A stretch of 64,000 nt of DNA from Chara braunii (Eukaryota > Streptophyta > Charophyceae > Charales > Characeae), in contig BFEA01000627.1 of assembly GCA_003427395.1 (NCBI GenBank), positions 614,084-678,083 on the forward strand, in the 5' to 3' direction. The position numbers and the translations under genes were made by a program. Numbering within the stretch: position 1 is the stretch's first letter; each line of letters begins with the position of its first letter. The notes under the pieces are model-generated. The model saw nothing but the letters and a program-made list of their open reading frames with translations. It had not been told where the DNA came from and searched no databases. Below are positions 10,289-21,959 of the stretch, one piece after another.

Positions 10289-10289
10289 T

Positions 10290-10668
10290 CTTCAACGCCT
10301 GCAATACCAGAGACGGAGATAGAGCGCCTGTTGCAGAGATAGAACTGCCTACGACCTGGTTGACGTTTTCCGCACTTGGGCGTAATTCCGCACTTGGGCG
10401 CTTGCAGTTTTCAACACCTACGACTGCGCAAGCGAAATGAGCGATGGCAGCGATGGCACACAAGTGCGGAGAACGTCAACGAGACCGCAGGCGAACGGAG
10501 GGACAGACGAACAAAGAAAACTAGCGAAAGAGAGAGAGAGAGGGCGGGAGAGGAGCAGATACACCGAGCAACCCAATCGGCTCGTGGAAGGCGGGGATTT
10601 CGCTCGGACGGCTGTGCAATTTATTTTACGTTATGCGTATCATCCGAAGAAGGCGGGAACTACCGATA
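10290..10668. other. Upstream region of the GPI-protein gene
   Basis: This is the 5' flank of the minus-strand gene at 9728-10288. It contains a duplicated phrase (GCGTAATTCCGCACTTGGGC region, 10370-10400) and an AG-rich stretch at 10525-10550. I could not identify a convincing TATA box or other promoter element. Confidence 0.4.
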
Positions 10669-11040
10669 TGGTTGAGAATAGAATTATTTACAATTGCGGC
10701 TTTACCGGGATGCATCTGGCTGCAGTCACGTCCACATTCTTAGCTGAAAAAGTACTTGTGTGAGGGCCGGATCCCATCCCACTGGCAAAGAGGAGTGGAA
10801 TGAATGAGTGTCTGAATCTGGACGTATTTGGCTCGAGGTGCAGAAAACTGTCATTGATATCCTTTTCTGCATCTCTGTGTGGAACACCTCCAGATTCGGA
10901 AACTTATTCCAATCAAGTCCTTGCCAGTGGGATCTGGTCCGGAGTATGCCCTGAGCTACCAGTAGGCCCATCGGTGGGGCTATGGTTTCCTAACCCCTCG
11001 GTTCTTCCGATTTTAGCGGACGTCCCCACTTCCATTTCTG
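10669..11040. repeat. Dispersed repeat R copy 1, interrupted by a MITE-A
   Basis: The flanks of the MITE-A at 10765-10942 together match 11515-11691: the left side shares CTTTACC.GGATGCATCTG and AAAAAGTACTT, the right side shares AGTATGCCCTGAGCTACC and CGATTTTAGCGGACGTCCCC. Copy 2 lacks the MITE and so gives the pre-insertion site. Confidence 0.75.
10765..10942. mobile_element. MITE-A copy 7, with an empty-site counterpart
   Basis: Inverted ends CCGGATCCCATCCCACTGGC and, reversed from the right, CCGGACCAGATCCCACTGGC. Comparison with repeat R copy 2 (GTGAG directly joined to TATGCCC) places the insert at about 10765-10942 with AG on both sides. This defines the element as about 178 bp including the outer CCGGA. 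Confidence 0.75.
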
Positions 11041-11074
11041 GAAAATGGGCTCACTAACTAAAGTGGGATCCAAG

Positions 11075-11175
11075 CCTGTCGAATCTGGACAGGACGGCCT
11101 TTCAGGCCTTGTTTCTTGCCTATTCAACCAATTCAAATACCTGTCGAATCTGGACAGGACGGCCTTTCAGGCCTT
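11075..11175. repeat. Two exact copies of a 36-bp double-hairpin motif
   Basis: 11075-11110 and 11140-11175 are identical. Each contains CCTGTC-loop-GACAGG followed by GGCC-TTTCA-GGCC, two small stem-loops. The second copy abuts the AT-rich tail of the SINE on the minus strand. Confidence 0.75.
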
Positions 11176-11176
11176 T

Positions 11177-11432
11177 TATTATTGTCATTATACTATTACA
11201 GTATTACGGGGAACCCCGTAGCAGCCTCCAAATAGAGGGAACATGCGGGAGCTGCACCCACCAGCAGGTACGATACCCCTGCTACAGCAGGTGGGCGATA
11301 CTGGCCAGGGGTCAGCCCCGGTAGCATCAGGACCGAGCTTCTTCGGCGATGCGGGTGCCTCCCCTCCGGACCCCACCCAAGACCTCCTGAATGCCACTTG
11401 CGTGGCTTACCAACTGAGCTAGGCCGCTGGAT
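11177..11432 (-). mobile_element. tRNA-derived SINE
   Basis: Read on the minus strand, it begins near 11432 with a tRNA-like head: TAGCTCAGTTGGT at 11421-11409 is a canonical box A, followed some 30 nt later by a weak box B (GGGTGGGGTCC). The body of about 200 bp ends with a tail of TAATA/AATAA repeats at 11180-11205. It encodes no protein. The degenerate box B suggests an old copy; a decayed tRNA gene is the alternative. Confidence 0.6.
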
Positions 11433-11514
11433 ACCACTTCCATTTCGATGGATTGTGGACGTCCGCCGTCGATCTTCAGTGCATGCTCACACGAGGACGG
11501 ATGTAGCAATTTTC

Positions 11515-11691
11515 TAAATGAATCTGATTACAAGTACGGCTTTACCTGGATGCATCTGACAGCAATCACGTCCACATCTCAGTAGAAAAAGTACTTACGT
11601 GAGTATGCCCTGAGCTACCGGTAGGCCGATCGGTGGGGCTATGGTTTCCTACTCCCTCGATTCTTCCGATTTTAGCGGACGTCCCCACTTC
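11515..11691. repeat. Dispersed repeat R copy 2, left part
   Basis: Matches repeat R copy 1. It ends at GACGTCCCCACTTC (11678-11691), where the LINE's poly(T) begins. The repeat resumes at 19616. Confidence 0.75.
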
Positions 11692-12349
11692 TTTTTTTTT
11701 TTCATTCAATTACTCATTTAAAATTGGGTCCGGCCCCCCACAATATGGCCGGTACTGGGAGGTTTACCAGCTTCCCTTTTTACGAGACCAAATGGTCCCG
11801 AATTGGAACCAGAGGTACACAAGGACTAAGATACTACTGTAAGTACAAGAGGGGTAGGGTAACATGAGAGAGGAAGGAATGTGGTTGGGGTAAAGGGGGA
11901 GATGAGAAGGGAAGTTGAGGTTGGGTAGGAAGACCATGAGGTGTGAATAGGGGGAAAAAGGATGGGCTAGAGATAGATATTTTTTATTTTATTTTATTTT
12001 AATAACGTGCCCGGTGCCCAAGGCTGACATTTCCAATAATAAGATTGAGGCCGAGAAGGAAGTTATGGTAATACTCCTAGGGGTTTAGAGACACCAACGG
12101 TTACAGGGGTTAGGCCTAAAGTCGGCCCGGGTTTTAAGTTCTACAGGTCTATTGCTGACTACATGTTGTATGTCAAAGTCCTAGTCTAAAGTATCTACTA
12201 CCTAGAACACGCCTAAAAGCGGCCTGGCACCGAGCTAAACGATCGATTGGACCTTACCGGGTCCTGTGTTAAAGACACTCTTCCACTTACTTCCGCTGAG
12301 GCCTACTGTGGCCTAGAAACCGAGTGTCTTGGTCAGAGAAGGATGGTAT

Positions 12350-15300
12350 GATTAGTTGTGGGGGTAAGGGGTAGGAGGTGGGGTGGGGTGGGGGTAGGGA
12401 GTGGGGTGTATGGAGTGCAGGTGTGTGGCTGGGAATAGGTGTATGGGGTTGATTGGGGAGGAGGTGTTGTCAACCGGGATCAGGTGTGAAGAGGTGTGTG
12501 AGAGTGAGATTGAGTTAGGAGGTAAGCCATTGGGAGATAACCAGTTTGCCCTCCAGATTGACTGCAGCCAGTTGGTTCTCTTGCCCATGTGACCAAAAAC
12601 CAGTGTCGACCTCTGTGGGTGCTGCCCTTGGATGCTCTTCGCGCCCAGTCGACGATGATCATTGTTTGAATGGTAGCTTTGATTCTTTGATGATAGCCTC
12701 ATCCACTGTCCATTGCTGCTCAAAGACTATATTGTTCCTGTTTGTCCATATGGTCCACAAGATTGCAGATCTTATCGCTTGTGCGACGTAGCCCCTCCCT
12801 CTGTCTCGAAACCAGTTAACAGGAAGTTTGCCATATAGCGCCCATGCTTCGTCCCAGGATAGCACATTGCCCATGAAAGTCTGCCAATGCTTGTTCCATC
12901 ATCGCCAAATACGCTGTGAAGTTGGGCATGACCAGACAAGGTCGTTCAACGTTTCCTCTGCTTTATGCCCGCATCTGAAGCATTTGGTGGGAAGATCCAT
13001 CCCTTTCTCGAAAAGCCAAACTGCACATGGAAGAATCGGGTGAGTAGTAAGCATCCACAGGAGGCTGGCCATCTTCAGAGAGGGGAGTCTGGGGAGTTGG
13101 GACCAGAGAGCTGTGAGATCTGCTTTCTGGATCGGGAGGGTTGTTTCTGCAGCCAGATTAAGCTTTTGGCAAGCGGTCTATGCATTATTCGTTTCTTTGC
13201 TCAGTATTAGCCTTCCCAAAGAGGTGGAGTATTGGAAGAGAAACTGCGGATCGCCCTTATTATCACGCCAGAAGATAAACATTGGGTCTATTCGCTGTTG
13301 TTGGAGAGGTGTATCAACGAGGAGCAGTTGATGTGTGGTGGCTCCTGCTAATGAGGTACGGGTGAACATGTATAAGTGAAAGAGGTGAGCCTGCAGAAAG
13401 ACAAAAATCTTGGTCTTGTATCAGGAGGGTCTTACCCTGCTGAGCACAGGGATTTCAGCGAGGGACTCGACAGTGGTGTTCGCCCAACTGCTCTTCAATT
13501 CTGAGATAGGTTGTCTGGGTCACCTCATCCTTTTGGTGGTCGTCCTGATGGTACCATTCCCCCAAAATGGGTTCCTTGGCCCTCAACAGGGAGTGTCACT
13601 CCGGTGGTATTGCTTCTAGGAGAAGTTGCAGGTTCAACTCCACGTATGGCAGTGGACGAAGTTTCGGTCTAAGTTGATTAGCGTTCTTCCAGCTATTTGA
13701 GTGTTCATCCCATAGATCAGCAACACAGGAGATTCCTCTTTTCACCCAGCGTCTCCCGAAGGCTCCGCCAGGTTATGTGGTTGGCACTGGGAGGCCATCT
13801 TGATTGTGATGCAGTAGTTGTCGAAGAGTGGTTGACGGAGGACCTCCTCTCTAGTTGTTGGTTGTTTGCAGTGGAAAGAACTGAGAGCTCTCCAAGCAGT
13901 CCAGGATGCTGCAATGAGAGGTGATTTAGGTATTATACGCACGAAGGAAGACATGAAGATGCAGGTCCATATGTCTTCAGGGCGACTGAGCCTGAATTCC
14001 TTCTAAACCAAGTACTAAAAAATGGTTAGCCATCTCCTTGATTTGTGTGTGTACATGCTCTCAAGAACCACTTGAAGAGGAGGGTCAGGTTCTGTGTGAC
14101 TCGATCAATAATACCTTGCCCCTTTTTCGATTTGGGAGCAGCTACCTTGGTCCATGCACATTTGGTGATGTATCCTTGACTCTCTTCTTCCTCCGGCTTC
14201 CACACGAAGCGAGCTCAGTCGGCCTTCATGTTCTTGGTGGTGTTCTTGGAGATGAGAAAAACGGCAATAACGTACCACAGTTGTGCAAAGACCAGGGAAG
14301 TGATCAACAATGCTCGTCCATATAGTGACGCTCTGGGGGATGCACGACAACGCTTAAGGGAGGACATTGTCTTGGCTAACAGTATTGTGTCTTGCTTGGT
14401 TTTAGGATCTCTAAGCAAAACCTGCACGCAGAGATAACGCTTCAAGGCTGACGTTGTGATCCTTGTCATACCCCAGTCTGCTTCGAGAAGATAAGGCTCC
14501 AAGAGAAAGTAAACTGATTTGCTACAGTTTACTTATGATTATGAGAGGTTGGAATAGGAATTCAAGATCCTTTTGACCTTTGTCAGCGAGTCTGGTTCTG
14601 CCTCGGACAGGAGTAGGAGATCGTTAGCAATAGCGTCAGTGATGAAGACGTGGTCTCCTCTTAGTTGTAGCTCTCTCATCCGTGGTGATGCACGCAGTGA
14701 GTTGAGGAGGACTTCCATTTGAACGACGAAGAAGAGTGATTCGAGCGGGCAGCCTGTCTGAGAGAGCGTGAGAGTGAGAACATCGGGGTTTGAAACCCAT
14801 TGATAAGTAGGGATGTTGTGTAGAGCGCCTCGACCCAGGTTTTGTATGCTGGTCCAAAGTTCATGTGCTGCAGCGTGGCGGGCACAAAGGACCAGTTTAC
14901 CCGGTCATAAGCTTTTTCCAGATCCAGCATGGCCACCACTGGCCCACTAGGACCTGACGGGATTCTGCTTCGATAATCTTCAGCACCCCCATCGCTGCAA
15001 AGATGTTCTATGTGATCAGTCTTCCCTGTACAAAAGCTCCTTGATCAGAGTGTATGAGGCTTGATAGATAAGGAGCAAGACGTCGTGCAAGCAGCTTCGC
15101 CAGAATCTTGTAAGAGACATTTAGTCTCCAGATCGAACGAAAGTTTCAGATGTTACGCTTGTCTCCTTTTTTGTAGATTAATGCGATCACGCCTGTTCGT
15201 ATGTCCTCCCTCCAAGATATGGTTGAAGATGCTCAGCAAGATCGGACCGATTGTATCCCGAGATGCTTCATAAAATTCAATTGGCATGTCGTCCCCTCTT

Positions 15301-16748
15301 GGACTCTTACCTCTGGCCATCACCTTGTCGGTTTCCTTGCGCTCCTCCAACGTGATCGGTCTGTCTAGTTGGAGTCTGGCTTCTTGTGGGAATGTTGTCT
15401 CGGTGTGCTGCCATAGGTTGTCTTCAAGGTGAAGTTGCTGGAGTGTGAGGCCTGGAGGTCTCCTGGACGTGAGTATGTCTTGGTAGAGTTCCAGTGCATA
15501 CTCTCCGATTGTCTCGGAATCGGTGGCAAGATCAGCTTGCGGTAGAAAGGGATGCAACAATTCTCTGAAGAGAGTGTGGGAGCGGGGGGGGGGGGCAAAG
15601 ACGTAGGAAGTTTTCTTTTGTCATTCGGTCTGTGGTAATCATTCCCCTTTCCGTCACACGCTTCACCCATATGGTTTGTTGTGGTATCTGCAGCTGGTCT
15701 CATTTCTGCATCCAGTTGTCTCTTCTACGTTACTAGTAGAGTTCTGCAAGTGGTTGTGTGTCCAGAACTGCTTCAGCCTCCTCAATCATTGACCTGCACT
15801 CTTCTTCTTCCAATCTTCTCGTCTGAGCGTACATTCGTGAGAAGACATCCAAAGCCCGAGTGGCAATCCTGAAACCTAGTTGTATCCATTCCTCCTCCGT
15901 TATAAACCATTCCTTAATTTTGGCCCAATCTCTCCAATAATTAGTGACCCACTGCAGGATCTCAGGGTGTTGCAGAAAATCGAAGTTCATACGGAAAATG
16001 CCCTGTCCTCGGTGGAGGGATGTGCCTAAGCGAGCAAAGGTCAGTGATCTGAAAGGGGCTGGATGTCAACATCAATTTCGGTGAGGGCATCCCATGGTTG
16101 TCCTCTAGTTAAAATCAGGTCCAGCCTTCTTTTGGGAGGAGGGGTGTTCTCTGCCGTTTGGCTAGAAAACTATGTGTAGCCGTGCTGCACGGAGTGTGTT
16201 TGTCTGTAGGCATCTATTAGTCCCTCCGTCTCCATAAAGCCATTAAGGAGGATGGCGTCCGCTTTCCTTGGCATTGCATTGGGTGAGTCAAGCCGTGGAA
16301 TTAGGACCACATTGACGTCTCCGACGAGGATCAGGTTAGGTGAGTCCGGTAGGATGTGAGATAGCTCCTGTAGGAAGGAACAATGTTCATAAGGATCTAA
16401 TGGTGTGTAGAGAGTGGCCATGACCCACGTCCGTTGTCCAATCTGGATCTGGGCCTAGATCCATTGGCCCCAGATATCTATCTGTTGGTATAGGATTTGG
16501 ATGTCCAGATCTTTATGAAAAAGGATGGCAGTACCACCCTTCGTGCCGTTTGCGGGGGCCCACAGTTGTGGGCCTTTCGACCAATATGACTGTTGAGCAA
16601 TCTTTCATTTATTCAGTTTGGTTTCCTGGAGGACTACAATGTGTGCTTGAACCTCTTGAATCCAGGTTTTTAATCTGGCTTTCTTGAATATGCTAGATTT
16701 GTCACCCATACCCCTCACATTCCAGGTCGCAAAATTAATTTTGACCAT
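12350..16748 (-). pseudogene. LINE ORF2: endonuclease, reverse transcriptase, zf-RVT (broken)
   Basis: The minus-strand frames start near 16748 (MVKINFATWNVRGMG). Here WNVRGM and, 25 residues on, LQETKL mark an apurinic-type endonuclease. GDVNVVL..RLDSP at about 16320-16280 is the second endonuclease block. RT motifs follow: the KSPRGDDMPIEFY block near 15300, LDLEKAYDRVNW near 14930, and the catalytic box near 14630, which reads IANDLLLL where FADD is expected, so one Asp is lost. A zinc-binding C-terminus (CFRCGHKAEETLNDLVWSC, about 12990-12930) and an IWTNRNNIVFEQQ block (about 12770) close it. Many frameshifts and stops separate the pieces. In life it would nick the target and copy the LINE RNA. 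Confidence 0.85.
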
Positions 16749-17449
16749 TGGAAGTGAGGGTTGCGATAGTTGATTGGATCCGTAGTGATGTGCACTCTGA
16801 GGGGTTTCGTGGAGATTTCTGCTTCCTGCTTGGTTCATTATCAGTGGGGGGGGGGGGGGGCAAGGGGTCATTAGTAGGTTCCGGAAAGGGACCGAACTCG
16901 GTTGCTTGTTTGGGGCCAGGAAAGACAAAACTCTACAACGATTGTTGCATTGACATCAGTTGTAATAAATGTCTTATTGAGTTCTGCCATTTTTTTGGAC
17001 ACTAGCCACGAGGCTGGGAGCCAGACAATTCCCTATATGGAAGGAAGGCAGCAATGTCGGTAATAAGTTTTGCATCTATGACTGCTATGTGGAAGTGTCA
17101 ACTTCCACTTGCTGCCACTGCGACCGTTTTCCTGCCTACTTGAATGTTTGGGATTAGCCGAAAGGGGAATCGGTCGGCTATGAAAGTCATAGCTGTAGTA
17201 CGGAGCGGGTCCTTACCAGAAGGAGAGGAATCAATGGGAATGAAGGGGATTGGTACTAATTTGCTAGAAGACCATTTTCCAAGCGTTTGGCCATGAATTT
17301 GGTACTTTGCGGGGAAAGCGAAAAACAGAGAAGAACAAGTAGGTGGGAGATCGTTCCTGGGGGGGGTCCTATTTTGGCCATGATAGCCAATGAGACACTT
17401 GCGGAGGAGTGATTTGCTGCGTAAGAATCCCTGGGGATGAGAATGAAAT

Positions 17450-19286
17450 CTAACTTTGTTTCATCTTTTTCCCTGGTGACTTGTCTCTAACCTTCATCTC
17501 CCACCTTTCGTTGTTTAACCGGAGTACGGGAGGAGGGACGAGGGTCGCGCATTTGAAGGTCGTTCTATGAGACGGACGGCTGATGGATGGGGGGTGCGGG
17601 GACGGTGGGCGTGGCGGTGCTAGAGGTTGTGTGTGTGTGTAGGGAAGTGGTAATGAGGGACCTGGGAGGCGGGATTGGTGGGTGTGTTCGAAGGCTGGGT
17701 TTGGGTAGATTGTGAAGGGTGGGGAGGGTAGTGCAAAGGGGGGGGAGGGGGGGGGGGGGGGACGTGGTTGGGGGGGGGGGGGGAGGGGTACCCTAGAAGC
17801 CCANNNNNNNNNNNNNNNNNNNNNNNNNNNNNNNNNNNNNNNNNNNNNNNNNNNNNNNNNNNNNNNNNNNNNNNNNNNNNNNNNNNNNNNNNNNNNNNNN
17901 NNNNNNNNNNNNNNNNNNNNNNNNNNNNNNNNNNNNNNNNNNNNNNNNNNNNNNNNNNNNNNNNNNNNNNNNNNNNNNNNNNNNNNNNNNNNNNNNNNNN
18001 NNNNNNNNNNNNNNNNNNNNNNNNNNNNNNNNNNNNNNNNGGTGGGATAAATTAGGTTGGTGTGTGGTGGGGGTGGGGGGATTGTATGCAACATGGCAGG
18101 GGCATGTGTTTGGGTTGTCGAGGTGGTCGTTTGGGGCTGTGCGGGGTGGGTTGGGATCGGGGAGGGAAGGTTGGTTCTGATGACAAGGGGTCGTGGACAG
18201 ACGGTGGGGTTGATGCTTCGTGATGTGGAGGAGGGTTGTGTGGTCTGGAGAGCGAATGGTGCTTGGGACGTTGGGGGGGGGTGGAATTGTTTCGTGGGGG
18301 GGTTGTTGGGTCGACTGGTGGGGCAGTCTGGGGGGATCTGGTTACCTCTTCCTTGGCTTGCACCTCGTCCTCGACCTCTGCTTCTCCTGCTTGGCGGCAT
18401 AGGTTGCTCAAACCAAGGGCAATATGGATCGACTCGTTGTGATACCACCATAGGCATTTGGGCCAAAACGACGTATCCTGGTTGGCGAATCGGATCTCCA
18501 TGAAGCCTCCGCTGACTGGATCGCGGATAACGACCCACTCCACGAAGGTCTTTCTAACCGAGGGTTGGTAATCAATCTTGATGTTTCATAGCCTAGGTTC
18601 ATTTTCATCTCTGTCGGTTGGATGCATGGTAATTATGGGTCCCATCAGTTTTTTGATTGCCTGTCTGAGTGAGAACATGACGCCCAAAGGCACCCGTAAT
18701 GCAATAATTCTATATTTTGTTGCTGCGTTTGTATTCCGCATGTGGTTGAGCTCTGCTTGTGTCCTCCAGGGTTTGAATAGGACCTTGATTGGACCTGCCC
18801 TAGAGGGGATGAAATATTGACCCTTGTTGATAATGAATTCTGCGATCCTCGTAGTGCTGGCTACGTAGGACATAATGTTAGGACCTTCTCTATATGCGTG
18901 TCCTCTCTTTTGAGATGGGTTTACATTGATATCCTGGTATCAGGCATCTTCGTAAATTTGGATGAACTATTCTCGTTGCGCAGTTGAGAGCGTGGTGGCT
19001 CTAACGTCAAAGATGACTACGACCGTTCTCTCTTTTAACCAGTTAATTGTGGCGTTTCTGACTTCCTCGGTGAGAGTGAGTAACCTACTTCATCGATGAT
19101 CTCTGCTTCTCCGTGACCGAAGTCTGTTTTGGGAAAGAGTCCGTCATCGTAGCATTTGTCGAGGAGGGTGTGGATGCGGGGAAAGTCCTCGGATGGTGTA
19201 GGCGGGGGTGTGGTATGCGAGGTGGATAGTCTTGTCGGTGGAGGAACTCCGCCCTCTCGGGCGGATGGTGGTTGCGAGGCAGGCAT
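17450..19286 (-). pseudogene. LINE ORF1, nucleic-acid-binding protein (broken, gapped)
   Basis: Frames at 19286-19035, 18873-18588 and 18543-18052 form one ORF1-like protein. The last two are in the same phase and separated only by a TGA at 18588-18586 where TGG would be expected (…PRL stop NIKID…). The middle block (ALRVPLGVMFSLRQAIKKL) resembles the N-terminal domain of plant LINE/gag-like DUF4283 proteins, but I cannot confirm that. The C-terminal part is Pro-rich and crosses the N gap. No CCHC knuckle is visible. Position upstream of ORF2 on the same strand supports the call. Confidence 0.6.
17804..18040. other. Assembly gap (237 Ns)
   Basis: Run of Ns flanked by a very G-rich tract (17728-17785). 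It falls in the Pro-rich part of LINE ORF1. Confidence 1.
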
Positions 19287-19615
19287 GGTGCTGGGATTGT
19301 AGGCGGTGGGTTGGATTGAAGTTAACTTGGGCTATAGATTACCTGCGATATTGACGAATGGTGACGGAGGAGGAATGGTCTTCGTCAGGTCCAGAAGTTA
19401 CTTATCATGGACATGGCGATGTTGACATATCACGGGCTCGTTGTACACGTTCATTGAGTGAATACGATAGTAGTCTGATCCGTTGGCTCGCTTGCTTATC
19501 TCCCTCGGGTGTTCCGAAGTTGGCCTAGCGTGCCAGGGTGGTGGTCAATGGAGCCGGTTCTCCCGAACTGGCGGAGTGTCATCGGAGCGCTCAGCGCTGA
19601 CCGACAGTCCTCTCT

Positions 19616-19710
19616 GACGTCCCCACTTCCATTTCCATGCATTGTGGGCGTCGCCCGTCTATCTTCAGTGCATACTCGCACGAGGACCAGAAGTCTCAAA
19701 ATTTTTTGGC
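19616..19710. repeat. Dispersed repeat R copy 2, right part
   Basis: Continues repeat R after the LINE: CCCACTTCCATTTCC joins as in copy 1. The segment to GCACGAGGAC also resembles 11438-11500 (CTTCAGTGCATGCTCACACG). The first 14 bp are the second LINE target duplication. Confidence 0.7.
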
Positions 19711-20126
19711 AGTTGGGTAACTGATAGACCGTAGTAAAACGTTCTATTCAGCCGTAACAAGTGCTCTCCGAACCGTGCGAGAAACATGAACTGGAAGAAA
19801 AAAGAAAAATTGGAGATGAATTCAATTTTGGAGTAGAAAATGTAGAAGTGTTTGGTGAACCAAAAATGATTTTGCCTATTTGGGACTTCAGGTCCTCCTG
19901 TGATCACAAGGGCGGACTGGACGAAGTCGCGGCCCTGACACTTGGCCCTTTGGGCAAGTGTGCGTAGTCACACAGTGCTGAGGACCAAAAGAGGAGATGG
20001 AATTTTTTATTTTGTTTAATGCCAAAATAACGGAAGAAAGTAGATGGGTTTTTTTTTCCCCCCTTCTTCTTACAACTTACATCGGTCTGGCTGCACTACT
20101 CTCCAAATGTGCAAAATGAGACTTGA
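19711..20126. other. No gene recognised
   Basis: AT-rich spacer. At 20090-20125 there is a fragment (CTACTCTCCAAATGTGCAAA) of the inverted-repeat family seen complete at 52112-52237. Confidence 0.45.
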
Positions 20127-20512
20127 GGGGCTCGCCACACCAGTGTCGAAAACACTTAAGTTTTGACAACTGTCAGGTATTTTTCGACATTAGTGGGTTC
20201 TAAAAAAAATCCGCATTCGCTACACAACTCGTTTCAACTTGGCGGGTTTTTGAGGCTTTGGAACTGAAGACAGGATTTCCACAGCACCTTTACTCTGACA
20301 ATAGTCGAAAAGTAGCTTGCTTTCACAAGGTCCCAATTGTGGTTTCGATTTTTGGCCCGCTGCAGGCAGGCGTTTTCGAGTTGGAAACGGCGGTTGTCGA
20401 AAACTCGTACCTGACACATGTCCAAAAAATTTGGGGAAAAAAAACTCGACACCTGGTGTGGCGATGCGCAAATGTCAAAAAAAGAGTTTTCGACACTGGT
20501 GTGGCGAGGCCC
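20127..20512. mobile_element. Tourist/Harbinger-like MITE, element H copy 3
   Basis: 386 bp. Left end GGGGCTCGCCACACCAGTGT and right end reversed GGGCCTCGCCACACCAGTGT, both continuing CGAAAAC. TGA flanks it on both sides (20124-20126 and 20513-20515). An internal partial duplication of the right end (CACCTGGTGTGGCGATGCGC, 20450-20469) is present. It contains no transposase. Confidence 0.75.
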
Positions 20513-20515
20513 TGA

Positions 20516-21373
20516 ATCCACCACTAGAACATCGATAGATACATTGCCATTTTTTTTGTCTTTCTTTGTTTGGCAGTCTGTTTTCTTCGTCGATGATTTT
20601 TGGCAATACGGTAAGATGGGGGGAAAAAAATCCAAAGGTCATTTGAGACCACCTCTGGAGGTGGTCTCAAAATGGGTCCTCCCATGGCTTCGCAAGCCGC
20701 TGACAGAAGGGTTAGCGGACCTCTCTAATGTGACCCAAAAAATGCCTCAAATTTTGGGATTTACACCGCCAGTACCTCTCTCATATCAGCCACGGGCCTG
20801 AAAAAATGCCCTACGTGCCACAAAAAAAAACAATTCCACATCGATGTATCTGTCCGCTCCCCTCCGCCGTTTTGCGATTGCCCTGCACCTCCATGTTAAC
20901 CGCCGCCCCTTTTTTTTGGTTTAAGGTCATGAGTTCCCCGTGTGTATCTCCAGAGAGCATCTGTTCATATCCATGTCAAAATGGGACCTCCTCGGGGTGC
21001 AAGGGCATATACTCACACTAGGACTTTTTAACTTACTTATGGACGTAATTGTGATCACATGCATCAGGTCGGGCCGTGTATGCGGTCAGATACCTTTGAG
21101 ATAAACCTAGCGCGAGTACGAGCTAAGAACTGGCGGGCATTGTTGAAACAGGGACGCGAGGCCTCTGAATGGAAAGAAACGCCCAAGCCAGAATGTTGTG
21201 GTGCGGATATCGCCGAATTTTTTTGACTGGTGCTCCGGTGTCATGCAGTGGTTCCGAACAATCAGATAAAAAATGTGACGATGTATCTTTTCATGTTCTA
21301 AAAAAAGATTCATTCTCATTTTGCACATTAGGTGAGAAGTGGAGCAAAGCCCCTAAGCCGCATGCGGTCATAG
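20516..21373. other. No gene recognised; inverted-repeat fragments
   Basis: Short palindrome GAGACCACCTCTGGAGGTGG at 20646-20665 continuing to TCTC. A fragment at 21295-21350 (TTCATTCTCATTTTGCACAT, GAGAAGTGGAGC) belongs to the family at 52112-52237. No coding sequence supported. Confidence 0.45.
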
Positions 21374-21842
21374 GGCCTCATTCCACACCACTTCACATCA
21401 CTTGAAACTCGAGTGCGCACTCGAGTTCCAATCATGATTAAAGTTTCGTTCGAGTTCCAATCGTGATTAAAGTTTCGTTTCACTCAACCCTAGAGTCCGC
21501 CCTCAAAATGAGCAGGACTGGCGTTGCAACAGCTCGCGCAAGTTTCAACCTGGACAAACGTGGTAGAAAATGGTGAATAAACAGGGGGGAAAAAACTATC
21601 GGGGGGCTCGACACACACCTGCAGCGCCATTTTAAACTGTAGCTCAAGTGTGCCCAGAGAGGTGGCTTAAAAAATGGGTAAGTTTGCCTGGGCTGCACTT
21701 GACCCGCCCTTGAGCTTTTCCCGCCTGTTTGCTAAACCAAAAAACCTGATCACGGCCGGCCCGTGATTAGCGAAAGTCTAGGGCACCGTGGAACGGTGTT
21801 GGGCAGAAAATCCGTGAGTTTCGAGTGGTGTGGAACGAACCC
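21374..21842. mobile_element. H-like inverted-repeat element, diverged
   Basis: Left end GGGCCTCATTCCACACCACT; right end reversed GGGGTTCGTTCCACACCACT followed by CGAAACTC. The ends are clearly related to the H termini. I could not define a target duplication. The interior has a short tandem duplication (CTCGAGTTCCAATCGTGATT-like, 21420-21478). Confidence 0.5.
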
Positions 21843-21950
21843 CGCAGCTCGGTACTCGCTGTCCTGCTGGCACTCGGAGCACGGGGTTCGAGGCCAGTAG
21901 GGTGCGAGTGCGTGCCACGGGGTCGCCGTCAGGCAGTGAAAAGGCAACAC
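21750..21950 (-). pseudogene. Fragment of the PW/WP/CxxC domain family (copy D)
   Basis: The minus-strand frame contains LPFHCLTATPW, then APYWPRTPCSECQQ and RAAGF. It matches in order the motif shared with 31871-32218, 35909-36030 and 40560-40880. The downstream part of the frame is the end of the inverted-repeat element at 21374-21842, so the real family sequence spans about 21835-21950. Function unknown. Fragmentary and probably not expressed as a protein. Confidence 0.45.
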
Positions 21951-21959
21951 GAGGCGGTA

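Larger units (their letters stand above)
11692..19615 (-). mobile_element. Degenerate full-length L1-type LINE with 14-bp target-site duplication
   Basis: GACGTCCCCACTTC occurs exactly at 11678-11691 and 19616-19629, immediately flanking the element. The first is followed by an 11-T run (11692-11702), which is the poly(A) tail of a minus-strand element. On the minus strand the order is 5' UTR, ORF1 (to 17450), ORF2 with endonuclease, reverse transcriptase and a C-terminal zinc-binding region (to about 12350), then a 3' UTR of about 650 bp. Target-primed reverse transcription explains the tail and the duplication. Both ORFs are broken, so it is dead. A 237-bp gap lies in ORF1. Confidence 0.85.
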
